This document shows, piece by piece, positions 1-8,061 of a DNA stretch of 19,929 bases. Location: positions 1 to 19,929 of the forward strand of contig CBDUNM010000097.1 of assembly GCA_965368585.1 (NCBI GenBank), in the 5' to 3' direction. The notes below the pieces were generated by a model. The model did not search any database. It was given only the letters and a program-made list of their open reading frames with translations, and was not told where the DNA came from. Every line of letters begins with the position of its first letter. Position 1 is the first letter of the stretch. Position numbers and translations under genes: made by a program. The DNA comes from JARRQB01 sp965368585 (GTDB lineage Bacteria > Pseudomonadota > Gammaproteobacteria > Chromatiales > Chromatiaceae).

Positions 1-2
1 CC

Positions 3-266
3 GCTAACGGTTCGCAGGACCGCGACATCGTGCGCTGGCTGATCGCGCACGGCGCCGATACGGAGCACCGCGGGACCGATGGAGATACCCCCCTGCTGGT
101 CAGCGTCCGCCGCGGCAACCACAGATTGCTGCGACATCTGATCGACAACGGCGCCGACGTCAACGTGCATGATGCCGAAGGAGTTTCCGCGCTGGTCGTG
201 GCGCGCAACCTGGGGTTTGACGACATCGCTCGCTCGCTGCGTCGCTACGGCGCCGCGGATCCATAG
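3..266 (+). CDS. Ankyrin-repeat protein, 3' end only
   Basis: The reading frame is open from the left edge (first full codon at position 3) to a TAG at 264-266, so this is the C-terminal 87 residues of a longer protein. It shows about two and a half ankyrin repeats, recognisable by IVRWLIAHGADTEHR, the TPLLVSVRRGNHRLLRHLI helices and the IDNGADVNVHDAEG turn, followed by a degenerate last repeat. Ankyrin repeats are protein-interaction modules and do not reveal a specific partner. A GTG at position 30 could be mistaken for the start, but the repeat pattern already begins upstream of it, so the true start lies outside the window. The next gene lies 132 nt away on the same strand, and two inverted repeats fall in that gap. 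Confidence 0.85.
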   Translation, partial: ANGSQDRDIVRWLIAHGADTEHRGTDGDTPLLVSVRRGNHRLLRHLIDNGADVNVHDAEGVSALVVARNLGFDDIARSLRRYGAADP

Positions 267-280
267 CATCGACACCCCCA

Positions 281-324
281 CCGGTGACCGGCGGGCCACC
301 GCGGCCCCGCCTTCGAGCGGGGTC
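281..324 (+). terminator. GC-rich hairpins after the ankyrin gene
   Basis: Positions 281-291 are an 11-nt palindrome (CCGGT-G-ACCGG). At 303-324 there is a stem of six perfect pairs (CCCCGC with GCGGGG around a CTTCGA loop), extended by one G-T and one G-C pair. No T-tract follows, so this is not a textbook intrinsic terminator. It may stabilise a 3' end or be chance in GC-rich DNA. Confidence 0.3.
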
Positions 325-398
325 CGCGCAACGCGCCAGGTGACGCGCATGGCCACTTCTGCTAACTTCTCGCGTCTTTACACCCTTGGGAGCACGAT

Positions 399-686
399 AT
401 GGCTGAGACTATCGATGAATTGACCATCAGCTACAGCGAGGGCGGCGTCGAAATCGTCAAGGAACTCGATAAGAAAGTACTCAGCAAGGGCGCCTGGACT
501 ACCATTCTTTATCGCTATCAGGACTGGGATCCACGCAAAGAAGAATACGGCAAAGACAAGTACAGCATCCGCCGCTATCAAAAGCGCAGCGGCTCGTACA
601 GCCAGAAATCCAAATTCAATATTTCGAGCCCTGATCAGGCCAGGCAGCTGGTCGACGCGTTGACCGAATGGCTCCACGACACGTAG
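399..686 (+). CDS. Small uncharacterised protein, 95 aa
   Basis: This short, charged, soluble protein starts at an ATG preceded by a good ribosome binding site (GGGAG, six bases upstream). There is no signal peptide or membrane segment. The N-terminal 25 residues are acidic. The centre (residues 30-75) reads as beta strands rich in aromatic and basic residues (GAWTTILYRYQDWD, KYSIRRYQKRSG), and the end (residues 77-93) is a predicted helix, SPDQARQLVDALTEWL. This beta-then-helix layout resembles the single-strand DNA-binding PC4 coactivator fold, but that is an analogy from pattern only; I do not recognise a named family. A 107-codon frame lies antisense to it, but the ribosome binding site and natural amino-acid composition favour this strand. 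It ends 75 nt from the convergent MFS transporter gene. Confidence 0.75.
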   Translation: MAETIDELTISYSEGGVEIVKELDKKVLSKGAWTTILYRYQDWDPRKEEYGKDKYSIRRYQKRSGSYSQKSKFNISSPDQARQLVDALTEWLHDT

Positions 687-713
687 CGAGCCGATACGCA
701 CGCTTCCGGCTCG
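687..713. other. Hairpin between convergent genes
   Basis: CGAGCCG at 687-693 pairs perfectly with CGGCTCG at 707-713 around a 13-nt loop, starting at the base after the stop codon of the small gene. It lies in the 75-nt gap between two convergent genes, where a bidirectional terminator would be expected. No T-run follows on either strand, so termination is only a guess. Confidence 0.3.
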
Positions 714-761
714 GAAATCGCTGCCGCCAATAAAACGCTCACCGCGACGGCCGCTCGGGAT

Positions 762-2075
762 TCACTCCGCCAGCGTAATGTTTCGACAGTGGGTCTCCCG
801 GATTCGGGTAGCCGCCACCAGCGCAAGCACCGCGAATCCGAAAGACAGCCAAAGGCCGTTGCGATAATCGCTCATGGCATACTGCCTGAGTCCGTTCGTC
901 AGGACACCGTCCCAGGTCAGATCCAACATCCCGCCGAATACGGTTTGCACTATCGCCGCGCCGAGGAACAGACCGGTATTGACGACGGCCACCCCCATTC
1001 CGGCACTGGCTGGACGGCAGACCTCTTTAGCCGCCGCGAATGCAACCACGAAGCCGCCGGCCGTCAAGCCCAGCAACCCGTACAAGGTGAATCCGCTCCA
1101 GCCCGTGCCCCAAGGCATTGCCGCCAGGAGAAACCAGGCGATCGAGGATAGAATACAGGTGGCGACCAGCACCGGCTTACGCAGTCCCAGATGATCAGAC
1201 AGCCACCCCATCAGCAGGCAGCCCACCGCGAACGCCAACAAGCTCGCGGTCGTGTACAGAGAGGCCGCCGTCTTGTCGAGCGCGAACACATCCTGCAGCA
1301 GCGGCACACCCCACAATCCGGCGAAGCTCAACAGGTTGCCGGTAATACCAAACAGCACCCAGAAGCCCGGCCAGATATCGCGATTGCGCAGTACGTCGAG
1401 CAGTTCGTGGCGCCAATGCCGGGCGTGAGCGGCATGCGACGGCAGGCCATCCAATTCGCGCACAGATGGCAGGCCAAATGCCTCAGGCCGATTGCGCACC
1501 AACGACCAAGTGATCTGGGCCATCACCGCCGACAGCAGGCCGATACTCACAAACACCTGTCGCCACGTCAGGTAGCCCAGCACCCACGCCAGCGGTGCGG
1601 CCGCGGATATCGCACCGAGGTTACCCAATAACACTGTCAGACCGGCGATGCGCCCGTAGTGCCGATCACTGAACCATACCGCGTTGCTGCGCATCAGCCC
1701 CACAAACACCACCGACACGCCCAAGCCCACCAGAAAACGGCCCAGTATGGCAAACCCGAAGGTTTGCGCCACACCGAACAGGATCGAACCCGCGCCCGAC
1801 ACCAGCGCGCCCAGGGTCACACTGGCACGCGGTCCCAGCGTATCCGCCAGCACCCCTGCCGGGATCTGCATCACCGTGTAGACGTAAAAATAGGTTGCCG
1901 CCAGAGAACCCAGCGCGACGCCCGTCGTATTGAAGGCGACCGTCAGCTCCGATGCCATCGCGGCCGGGGCCATGCGGTGAAAGAACACCAGCATGTAAGA
2001 CACGACCAGCACCATGTAAACGATCCAGCGCAATCGGTTGAAGCGGCGCCGTGTCGCAGCCGCCGGGTTGCTCAC
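762..2075 (-). CDS. Major facilitator superfamily transporter
   Basis: This inner-membrane protein of 437 residues has the length and alternating hydrophobic pattern of a 12-helix MFS permease. The first helix covers roughly residues 15-33 and ends in FFHRMAP, a motif I associate with a group of proteobacterial sugar-phosphate-permease-like MFS proteins. The MFS signature between helices 2 and 3 is visible as GVLADTLGPR (residues 74-83), and a second copy, GWLSDHLGLRKP, occurs in the second half. The substrate cannot be read from the sequence. The start is a GTG whose last two bases are shared with the TGA stop of sbcB (4-nt GTGA overlap, 2072-2075), so translation is probably coupled to sbcB. 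The association with a nuclease gene looks positional rather than functional. Confidence 0.9.
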   Translation of the reverse strand: MSNPAAATRRRFNRLRWIVYMVLVVSYMLVFFHRMAPAAMASELTVAFNTTGVALGSLAATYFYVYTVMQIPAGVLADTLGPRASVTLGALVSGAGSILFGVAQTFGFAILGRFLVGLGVSVVFVGLMRSNAVWFSDRHYGRIAGLTVLLGNLGAISAAAPLAWVLGYLTWRQVFVSIGLLSAVMAQITWSLVRNRPEAFGLPSVRELDGLPSHAAHARHWRHELLDVLRNRDIWPGFWVLFGITGNLLSFAGLWGVPLLQDVFALDKTAASLYTTASLLAFAVGCLLMGWLSDHLGLRKPVLVATCILSSIAWFLLAAMPWGTGWSGFTLYGLLGLTAGGFVVAFAAAKEVCRPASAGMGVAVVNTGLFLGAAIVQTVFGGMLDLTWDGVLTNGLRQYAMSDYRNGLWLSFGFAVLALVAATRIRETHCRNITLAE

Positions 2076-3508
2076 AAGCCGATCTCGGCGGGCCAGTTGA
2101 TCAAGGCATCCACCACGGCGCGCTGCTCGGCGGACAATCTCGCGTCGACCGCGAGGCGCGACAACTGTCGGCGGTATTCCTTCAAGTCTATGCTCGATCC
2201 ACCTTCCGGATCCGACAACCGCTTACGTCGATACCCGTCCCAACGCGCCCGCTCAACGTGATTCAAGGTCTCCGGCCAGTTACGCGCGCGGTAGCGAAAC
2301 AGCAGTTCGGGAAGCCGCCGATCGGTGAAATCGTAGGTGAAATCAGCGATGCGCTCCGGTGCGGTTTTCCGGATTCTGTCGCACAAACGCCGATCGGCAT
2401 CGGAAAAAAACCCGCCGTACAAGTCCTGGTCAGGGTCATCGGCGGCAGGAAACCCCGTGTCCGCGAACACCGCCGCCAGCTTGCGATCCACTCCCGTGGA
2501 GTTACGCAGCACATCGAGGTGCCGTTTTTCTCGCGCCGCATCCATACCCCAGGCCACGCGTGCGTCGTCGGTCAGCGTATTCATGGGAACGACGACCGGT
2601 GCGCGATTCACGTGAATCGCCTTGAGCGGAATGCGTGCCACACCGGGTTGCAGCTCACTGGTCGGCGTATACAGGCGGGCACGAATCTCATCCGCCGAGA
2701 GCGTCACCAACGGCTCGGGGTCCACCCGCAGATCGTAGACGATCACGCCATTGGCATTGCCAGGGTGCCAGGCCAACGGCAGTACCGTCGCAATACATCC
2801 CTGGCGGGCCGGATAGCGCGCCGAAACGTGCACCACGGGCTGCGCGCGCGCGGGGTCGAGTACGCTGCGCAGATGCTGCTTGTCGCGGTGTGTAAACAGA
2901 TAGTCGAACAGTTTCGGCTGTCGAGCGCGAATCAGTTTCGCCAGCCCGATGGTGGCGCGCACGTCGGCCAGCGCATCGTGGGCGCCTGTGTGGGCGATGC
3001 CATTGGCCGCCGTGAGTTCCTCCAGGCGGAAACTGGTCACATCGGGTTCACGCTCCGGCCAATGGATGCCCGCCGGGCGCAGCGCGCGGGTCAGTCGTAC
3101 GATGTCGATGAGATCCCACCGCGAATTGCCGTTCTGCCACTCGCGCGCATAGGGATCAAAAAAATTGCGGTAGAACCCATACCGCGTGAACTCGTCATCG
3201 AATCGCAGCGTATTGTAGCCAAGCGCACAGGTGCCGGCCTGAATCAATTCGTCATGAATAAAGCGGAAGAACTCGGCCTCGGGCAAGCCCTGCTCCCGGC
3301 AAAGCTGTGGCGTGAGCCCGGTGACCATGCAGGCCTCCGGCTGCGGCAGGATGTCGGCGGCGGGTCGTGCATAAATGACCAGCGGTTTGCCGATGACGTT
3401 AAAATTCAGATCGGTGCGTATACCCGCGAACTGCGCGGCCCGGTCGCGCCGCGGATCGGCACCCCAGGTTTCGTAGTCGTGCCAATAGAAAGACCGGGTG
3501 GCGTTCAT
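2072..3508 (-). CDS. sbcB: Exodeoxyribonuclease I
   Basis: ExoI degrades single-stranded DNA from the 3' end and works in recombination and mismatch repair. The product is 478 residues, close to the 475 of E. coli. The DEDD exonuclease motifs are present: DYETWG at residues 11-16 with D11 and E13 as metal ligands, a D in GYNTLRFDDEFTRYGFYRN, and the HDALADVRAT motif of the third exonuclease box. The C-terminal half carries the ExoI-specific SH3-like and helical regions. The frame is open upstream to 3616, but ATG 3508 is chosen because the family begins right before the first catalytic motif; the extra 36 residues would be Cys/Arg-rich and unlike the family. About 200 nt separate it from queC, enough for its own promoter, though none is convincing. 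The 3' end overlaps the MFS gene by 4 nt. Confidence 0.95.
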   Translation of the reverse strand: MNATRSFYWHDYETWGADPRRDRAAQFAGIRTDLNFNVIGKPLVIYARPAADILPQPEACMVTGLTPQLCREQGLPEAEFFRFIHDELIQAGTCALGYNTLRFDDEFTRYGFYRNFFDPYAREWQNGNSRWDLIDIVRLTRALRPAGIHWPEREPDVTSFRLEELTAANGIAHTGAHDALADVRATIGLAKLIRARQPKLFDYLFTHRDKQHLRSVLDPARAQPVVHVSARYPARQGCIATVLPLAWHPGNANGVIVYDLRVDPEPLVTLSADEIRARLYTPTSELQPGVARIPLKAIHVNRAPVVVPMNTLTDDARVAWGMDAAREKRHLDVLRNSTGVDRKLAAVFADTGFPAADDPDQDLYGGFFSDADRRLCDRIRKTAPERIADFTYDFTDRRLPELLFRYRARNWPETLNHVERARWDGYRRKRLSDPEGGSSIDLKEYRRQLSRLAVDARLSAEQRAVVDALINWPAEIGL

Positions 3509-3712
3509 ACGGCAGTATGCCGCGCGGGAATCGAGGCGCGCCGATCGACAACAAGCTGCGGACGCGAACCCCGCAGCAGACAAACGTCTTGCACATCGAC
3601 AACGGATAGATTCCACGGCGTTCGCGCTTCGGACATCGGTCTGACTCCCGGTATTGGTTTTGCAGTCACGCCGCGACAGGCCTAGGCCAATCGCTGCTCA
3701 GGACAACTCCGG

Positions 3713-4414
3713 TTACTCCAAGTAAAACGTCAGATCGGCGACCCCGGCATCTTGAAAGCCCTGCCTGCGCAAGCGGCATGCATCACATCGACCGCAAGCC
3801 CGCCCCACCGGATCAGCCCGATAACAGGAAACGGTCAAGCGGTAGTCTACGCCCAGCTCGACGCCGCGCCGAATAATCGCCGCCTTGCTCAAACGGATCA
3901 GGGGCGCATGGATACGCACGGCTCGGCCTTCGACTGCGGCCTTGGTGGCGAGATTGGCCAGACGTTCAAAGGCGGCAATGTATTCCGGGCGGCAATCCGG
4001 GTAGCCCGAGTAATCCACCGCGTTGACGCCGATGAACAAATCGTTGGCGCCGAGCACTTCCGCCCAGCCGAGCGCCAATGCAAGGAATACCGTATTGCGG
4101 GCCGGCACATAGGTGACGGGGATGCCTTCCGCCGGTTTGACGGGTACTGCTATCGCGTTGTCCGTCAATGCCGAACCCCCTATGGCGTCCAGGGCGAGCG
4201 GCAGAATCTTGTGTTGCGCCACGGCGAAGGCCCGCGCAACCCGTTCGGCCGCGTCCAACTCTGCCGCATGGCGTTGGCCATAGTCGAGACTCAATGCATA
4301 GCAAGCGAATCCCTCCGCGCGCGCAATGGCCAACGCCGTGGCCGAGTCCAGCCCGCCGGACAAAAGCACCACGGCCCGGGGTCTATCGGTACCTTGCGTA
4401 TCGCGTTCAGACAC
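3713..4414 (-). CDS. queC: 7-cyano-7-deazaguanine synthase
   Basis: QueC converts 7-carboxy-7-deazaguanine (CDG) to preQ0 using ATP and ammonia, the step after QueE on the way to queuosine in tRNA. The 233-residue protein has the N-type PP-loop SGGLDS at residues 19-24. It also has the substrate-loop sequence VPARNTVFLALALGWAE (103-119), GVNAVDYSGYPDCRPEY (129-145), and a C-terminal zinc site made by C197, C207, C210 and C213. All four cysteines are present, so it should be active. The start is GTG and overlaps the end of queE by 8 nt, so the two consecutive pathway enzymes are probably translationally coupled. It is the last gene of the 10-kb minus-strand block; I saw no convincing terminator after it. 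Confidence 0.96.
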   Translation of the reverse strand: MSERDTQGTDRPRAVVLLSGGLDSATALAIARAEGFACYALSLDYGQRHAAELDAAERVARAFAVAQHKILPLALDAIGGSALTDNAIAVPVKPAEGIPVTYVPARNTVFLALALGWAEVLGANDLFIGVNAVDYSGYPDCRPEYIAAFERLANLATKAAVEGRAVRIHAPLIRLSKAAIIRRGVELGVDYRLTVSCYRADPVGRACGRCDACRLRRQGFQDAGVADLTFYLE

Positions 4415-5078
4415 CCGGCTTATCGCCCCAAAGAAGCTTGTGCAGCTGATATTGAAACCGCACGGGCAGCCGGTCCCTGATAATCCACGCGGCGAGTTGC
4501 CGCGCCTCCAGTTGCCCGAAGCTCGGCGAAAATAACACCTCGCAGCGGTGTGTCAGCCGGTAGGCGTCCACTTGCGCGCAACTCCAGCGATAGTCCGACT
4601 CGTTGCAGATCACGAACTTGACCTGGTCCCGGGCGCCCAGGCAATCGATGTTTTCATAACGGTTGCGCGCGACCTCACCCGAGCCGGGCGTTTTCAAGTC
4701 CATGACCCTGGTCACCCGTGGATCGAGATGACACAAATCCATGGCGCCGCCGGTTTCCAACGACACCTCATGACCGGCATCGCAGAGTGCCCGCAGGAGA
4801 TCCGCGCAGCCGGGCTGCGCCAGGGGTTCACCACCGGTCACACATACGTGCCTGACGCCATAGTCGGCGACCTGCTCGAGGATATCTTGCTGCGTCCGCC
4901 ATGCACCTCCTTTGAAGGCGTATGCTGTATCGCAGTAGCGGCATCGCAGGGGACAACCGGTCAGCCGCACGAATGCCGTCGGAAAGCCGGTGCTGCGACT
5001 TTCGCCTTGCAGGGAAAGAAAGATCTCGGTGATGCGCAGAGAGGACGCCAAGCCGCCGCGGTCCAAGCCGTGCCTCAC
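4407..5078 (-). CDS. queE: 7-carboxy-7-deazaguanine synthase
   Basis: QueE is a radical SAM enzyme that contracts 6-carboxytetrahydropterin to CDG in queuosine precursor synthesis. The cluster motif CPLRCRYC (C42, C46, C49) is of the CxxxCxxC type and is followed directly by D50-T51. The SAM-binding VTGGEPL lies at about residues 80-86, and ITEIFLSLQGES, typical of the QueE N terminus, at 16-27. The 223-residue length fits the family. The annotated start is a GTG 11 bases past the cpoB stop. The family usually begins close to the LRITEIF sequence, so an in-frame TTG nine codons further in is a plausible alternative. The gene sits between cpoB and queC as in many gammaproteobacteria. A perfect 7-bp inverted repeat lies immediately upstream of the start. 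Confidence 0.95.
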   Translation of the reverse strand: MRHGLDRGGLASSLRITEIFLSLQGESRSTGFPTAFVRLTGCPLRCRYCDTAYAFKGGAWRTQQDILEQVADYGVRHVCVTGGEPLAQPGCADLLRALCDAGHEVSLETGGAMDLCHLDPRVTRVMDLKTPGSGEVARNRYENIDCLGARDQVKFVICNESDYRWSCAQVDAYRLTHRCEVLFSPSFGQLEARQLAAWIIRDRLPVRFQYQLHKLLWGDKPGV

Positions 5079-5093
5079 CTAGTGGACCACTAG
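5079..5093. repeat. Palindrome at cpoB/queE junction
   Basis: CTAGTGG and CCACTAG form a perfect 7-bp inverted repeat around one central base. It covers the TAG stop of cpoB and ends at the base just before the GTG start of queE. It could be an operator-like site or a small mRNA hairpin, but the 1-nt centre makes a tight RNA loop unlikely without losing inner pairs. Function unknown. Confidence 0.4.
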
Positions 5094-5878
5094 CGCGCCT
5101 CGCGGGCGATTCGCTGCAAGCGCTGCCGGGCCATGTCCGCTGACGCCGAACCCGCATATCTTTCCACGACCTGGTTCAGCACCTGCTGTGCTTTGTCGAT
5201 ATTGCCGGCCGTGTGCTCGATATAACCGATCTTCAACATTGCTCCGGGTACCTTTAGGCTGGCGGGGTACAAATCCACCACCTTCTGGAACTCGACCAAC
5301 GCCGTGGCGTTGTCCTGGGTGACGTAGCTCGCTTCGGCCAACCAGTACTGCGCATTCGCGGCGAGTTGATGGTCGGGGTAGGTCTCCAGGAATACGCGAA
5401 ACGCGGCTATCGCTTCGCCGTAGCGCCGCTGTTCGGGTCGCAACATATCGTATGCCGCCTGGTAGTCGGCCTCGGCCTTGGCCGGATCCGAGGTCGCCGG
5501 CCGACGGGGTTGCGGTGCAGCGCCGGTCGCATCGTCCACGGCACCGGTTGGCTGAACGGCGTCCGGCACGGTTGCCCCTGACGGAGCGCTTTGCAGCTGC
5601 GACAGGCGTTGATCGACGTCGAGATACAGATCTCGCTGTTTTTGCTGCAGGGTCTCGATTGTGTGCTGCAGAACTTCTATTTCGCCCCGCAGCTCGCGAT
5701 TTTCGCGGCGCATCGCATCGAGCTGCAGTGTCAATTCGGTGATCTTTTCAACGCGCAGCTCCAAACGCTCCAAACGCTGCTTGGTGGACAGCTGCGCCTG
5801 GGCTGAGTGCAGGGGCATCATCACCAGCACGAGCACACAGCCCGTTATCCTGCTCAATGAATATCGCAATGCCGTCAT
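5090..5878 (-). CDS. cpoB: Cell division coordinator CpoB (YbgF)
   Basis: CpoB is a periplasmic TolA partner that in E. coli links outer-membrane constriction to septal peptidoglycan synthesis. The 262-residue protein has a signal peptide (hydrophobic core about residues 11-22, likely cleavage after AQA at 28). A coiled coil rich in Glu, Arg, Leu and Gln follows at about 30-95 (the trimerisation region), then a Pro/Ala-rich linker at about 96-130. The C-terminal part carries TPR repeats, seen as AEADYQAAYDML, GEAIAAFRVFLETYPDH, ANAQYWLAEA and the later ALVEFQKVVDLYP. Unlike most junctions of this block it is separated from pal by 211 nt, so it may have extra control. The ATG start has no obvious Shine-Dalgarno sequence, but the signal peptide supports it. 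Confidence 0.93.
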   Translation of the reverse strand: MTALRYSLSRITGCVLVLVMMPLHSAQAQLSTKQRLERLELRVEKITELTLQLDAMRRENRELRGEIEVLQHTIETLQQKQRDLYLDVDQRLSQLQSAPSGATVPDAVQPTGAVDDATGAAPQPRRPATSDPAKAEADYQAAYDMLRPEQRRYGEAIAAFRVFLETYPDHQLAANAQYWLAEASYVTQDNATALVEFQKVVDLYPASLKVPGAMLKIGYIEHTAGNIDKAQQVLNQVVERYAGSASADMARQRLQRIAREAR

Positions 5879-6050
5879 TCGAACGCTTCGTTCAATGGTT
5901 AAAAGACAACCCGCTTATTCGGGGTAGGTCGCAGGGTGGGCGACGCACGTGCAAGCAGTCGGCGAAGACGCCAGTTTACACGATTGCGCCGACCCGGCGG
6001 GACCGATCCCAGGGCATCCGCAGCGGGGGGTATTTCACCGCCGCACCAAG

Positions 6051-6072
6051 CTCCCGCCGGCAACGGCGGGGG
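6051..6072 (-). terminator. GNRA-type hairpin after pal
   Basis: CCCGCCG (6053-6059) pairs perfectly with CGGCGGG (6064-6070) around a 4-base loop, and the stem can be extended to nine pairs with one G-T. The loop reads GCAA on the plus strand and TTGC on the minus strand, which is the transcribed one here. It lies 18-39 nt past the pal stop in the pal-cpoB gap. There is no T-tract on the minus strand, so complete termination is doubtful. A 3'-end stabiliser or attenuator between pal and cpoB is an alternative reading. Confidence 0.4.
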
Positions 6073-6089
6073 CCCTGGTTCGATGCGGT

Positions 6090-6620
6090 TCACTGATGGT
6101 TCAATACCGCCCGGCGATTCATCGCCCAGGCCGACTCGTAATGACCCGAATCCTGCGGCCGCTCTTCACCGTAGCTCAAGGTCGACAATTGACCGGGATT
6201 GACCCCCTGTGCCTCGAGAAAACGCAGTACGGCTTGCGCGCGCCGTTCGCCCAACCCGATGTTGTATTCTCGCGACCCCCGTTCGTCAGCATGCCCTTCA
6301 ATGATCAGATTGACCTCCGGATTGCTCGACAGGTAATCCGCGTGGGCGCGCAGCACATCGTAATATTCGGTACGGATCTCGCTCTTATCGAAATCGAAGT
6401 AGATGATCTTGGTGTACAGCGGACCGCTTGGATCGTCCAGAGGATTACCGCTCCAGGCCCGGCCAGCGAGGGCACCGCTGGTGCGGGCGTCGCCCATGGA
6501 TGCGCTGCTGCGCTCATCCACTTGAGCACCGTCCGACGTCGGTCCCGTGGAACTGCAGCCAACGATTACAAGTAATACCAGTGCTACTAGGCCGATCTGC
6601 CCGGCTTGATTCAGTTTCAT
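6090..6620 (-). CDS. pal: Peptidoglycan-associated lipoprotein Pal
   Basis: Pal is an outer-membrane lipoprotein that binds peptidoglycan and is relocated to the septum by the Tol machine. The 176-residue precursor has a lipoprotein signal peptide whose lipobox ends at C22 (IVGC). A Ser/Gly/Asp-rich linker runs to about residue 65, and an OmpA-like domain covers about 68-174. In that domain the FDFDKSEI strand-turn and IEGHADERGSREYNIGLGERRA (the second stretch holding the meso-DAP-binding Asp and Arg) are clear. The length is close to the 173 residues of E. coli Pal. ATG shares its bases with the tolB TGA (ATGA, 6617-6620), indicating coupled translation of these two interacting proteins. 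Confidence 0.96.
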   Translation of the reverse strand: MKLNQAGQIGLVALVLLVIVGCSSTGPTSDGAQVDERSSASMGDARTSGALAGRAWSGNPLDDPSGPLYTKIIYFDFDKSEIRTEYYDVLRAHADYLSSNPEVNLIIEGHADERGSREYNIGLGERRAQAVLRFLEAQGVNPGQLSTLSYGEERPQDSGHYESAWAMNRRAVLNHQ

Positions 6621-7930
6621 CGGATTATCTCCCGTTTTGATGGAGGGGACCAGACCGGCTCGCGCACGTCACCTGACTGAAATCCCAGTCGCTGCCGCAC
6701 CCGTCCGTCGGTGGATACAGCAGCCAGTACGCCACGTCCTTGCACGCGCGTGGCGTAAATTATCATGCTCCCGTTCGGCGCGAAACTCGGCGACTCATCC
6801 AGGTTGCCGTCGCTCAGTACGCGCATACTACGGCTGCGCAGATCCAGAATTCCGATTCGGTATTTTCCGTCCTGCCGGGTCACCATGGCGAGTTCGTTAC
6901 CATCGGGCGAGTAGGACGCGCGAGCGTTATAAGAGCCTTCATAAGTTACCCGTTCCACGGTGCCGCCGCCGACCGGAACCTGGTAGATTTGCGGTGCGCC
7001 GCCTCGATCAGAGGTAAACACGATGGTTTTTCCGTCCGGCGACCAGGCAGGTTCAGTATCAATCGACCAGTGCCGGGTTACAGGCTTGAGTGTGCGCTGT
7101 GCGAGATCCATCACAAAAATATCCGGATTTCCGTCCTTCGACAGGGTCATGGCCAGACGACGACCATCGGGAGACCAGGCCGGTGCGCCGTTGATACCCT
7201 TGAAAGACGCGATTTTCTCCCGGCGCCCGGTATAGACCTCCTGGATCCAGATACCCGGTTTACTGTTCTCGAATGACACATAGGCGATCTGACGACCGTC
7301 CGGTGACCAGGCCGGCGACATCAAGGGTTCCGTGGAAGCCACGATCGTTTGCGGACCGAATCCGTCCGCATCGGCGATTTCGAGCACGACGCGATCGCTG
7401 CCGTCTTTGCCTCGTGTAGAGGTGACGTAAGCGATACGCGTGGCGAATGCGCCCGGCTCCCCGGTCAGCGTCTCATACACGATGTCCGCAATCTGATGTG
7501 CGGTGGCGCGTAAATCACGCTCCGTGGTCGGTATGCTGAAGCCGGTGATCTGCTCGCCGCGGAACACGTCAAACAGCTGGAACCTGACGAGATAGCCCCC
7601 CGGCCCGTTCGGCGTGATGCGGCCGACCACCAGGTTTTCCATGGCCAACGCGCGCCAGTCGCGAAAATCGACATCTTCACCGCTGCCGGGTCGCGCCAGC
7701 ATGTCGGCTTCGGGCAGGGGTTTGAAACGCCCACTGCGCCCGAGGTCCGCGGCAATCACGGTTGCGACGTCCTGACCCGGCTCGCTGCCCGGATCGCCGT
7801 TCCAGGCGAACGGCACCACTGCCAGCGGCAACGCCCCCTCGGCGCCCTGAGTGATTTCGATCGTCAGGGACACCGCCTGGCCCGGCCACCACAGTAACGG
7901 CAGCAGCAACAATGCACGCAGTCGACGCAT
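6617..7930 (-). CDS. tolB: Tol-Pal system protein TolB
   Basis: TolB is the periplasmic six-bladed propeller that binds Pal and competes with peptidoglycan. From ATG 7930 the protein has 437 residues (E. coli 430), beginning with a clean signal peptide (MRRLRALLLLPLLWWPGQA, likely cleavage near residue 21). The N-terminal domain follows (LPLAVVPFAW, DLGRSGRFKPL), then propeller blades marked by repeated SPDG turns (PAWSPDGRQIAYVS, PAWSPDGRRLAMT, PAWSPDGKTIVFTSDRGG, ASYSPDGNELAMV). The frame stays open upstream to an ATG at 8062 that overlaps the tolA stop as TAATG, with a plausible GGAAG ribosome site. Using it would put 44 residues before the signal peptide. I chose 7930 because a signal peptide should be N-terminal, although 7930 itself has a poor Shine-Dalgarno sequence. 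Confidence 0.93.
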   Translation of the reverse strand: MRRLRALLLLPLLWWPGQAVSLTIEITQGAEGALPLAVVPFAWNGDPGSEPGQDVATVIAADLGRSGRFKPLPEADMLARPGSGEDVDFRDWRALAMENLVVGRITPNGPGGYLVRFQLFDVFRGEQITGFSIPTTERDLRATAHQIADIVYETLTGEPGAFATRIAYVTSTRGKDGSDRVVLEIADADGFGPQTIVASTEPLMSPAWSPDGRQIAYVSFENSKPGIWIQEVYTGRREKIASFKGINGAPAWSPDGRRLAMTLSKDGNPDIFVMDLAQRTLKPVTRHWSIDTEPAWSPDGKTIVFTSDRGGAPQIYQVPVGGGTVERVTYEGSYNARASYSPDGNELAMVTRQDGKYRIGILDLRSRSMRVLSDGNLDESPSFAPNGSMIIYATRVQGRGVLAAVSTDGRVRQRLGFQSGDVREPVWSPPSKREIIR

Positions 7931-8061
7931 GCCAGTCGCGGCTTGCGCCTTGCGTATCGGAGGGCGGGATTCACCTGCTCGCGAACAACCGTGACGCTGC
8001 CATGGACAAAATATCGGGTTGCGGACATTCATATGATCGATTGTTGGCGGGTAGTTGGACA

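Noticed and set aside
378..701. 107-codon minus-strand frame with a hydrophobic stretch
   Set aside because: It is antisense to the 95-residue gene at 399-686, which has a ribosome binding site and a natural composition.
3509..3616. 36-residue N-terminal extension of SbcB
   Set aside because: It is Cys/Arg/Ala-rich and precedes the first exonuclease motif by much more than in the family.
2051..3685. 544-codon plus-strand frame
   Set aside because: It lies antisense to sbcB, whose exonuclease motifs and family length are clear; long antisense frames are expected in this GC-rich DNA.
3679..3688. 10-bp palindrome GGCCTAGGCC after queC
   Set aside because: It is too short, without a loop or T-tract, so it is not supported as a terminator or binding site.
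3752..4480. 242-codon plus-strand frame, and a similar one at 12085-12813
   Set aside because: They are antisense to queC and ruvA respectively, both intact and recognisable.
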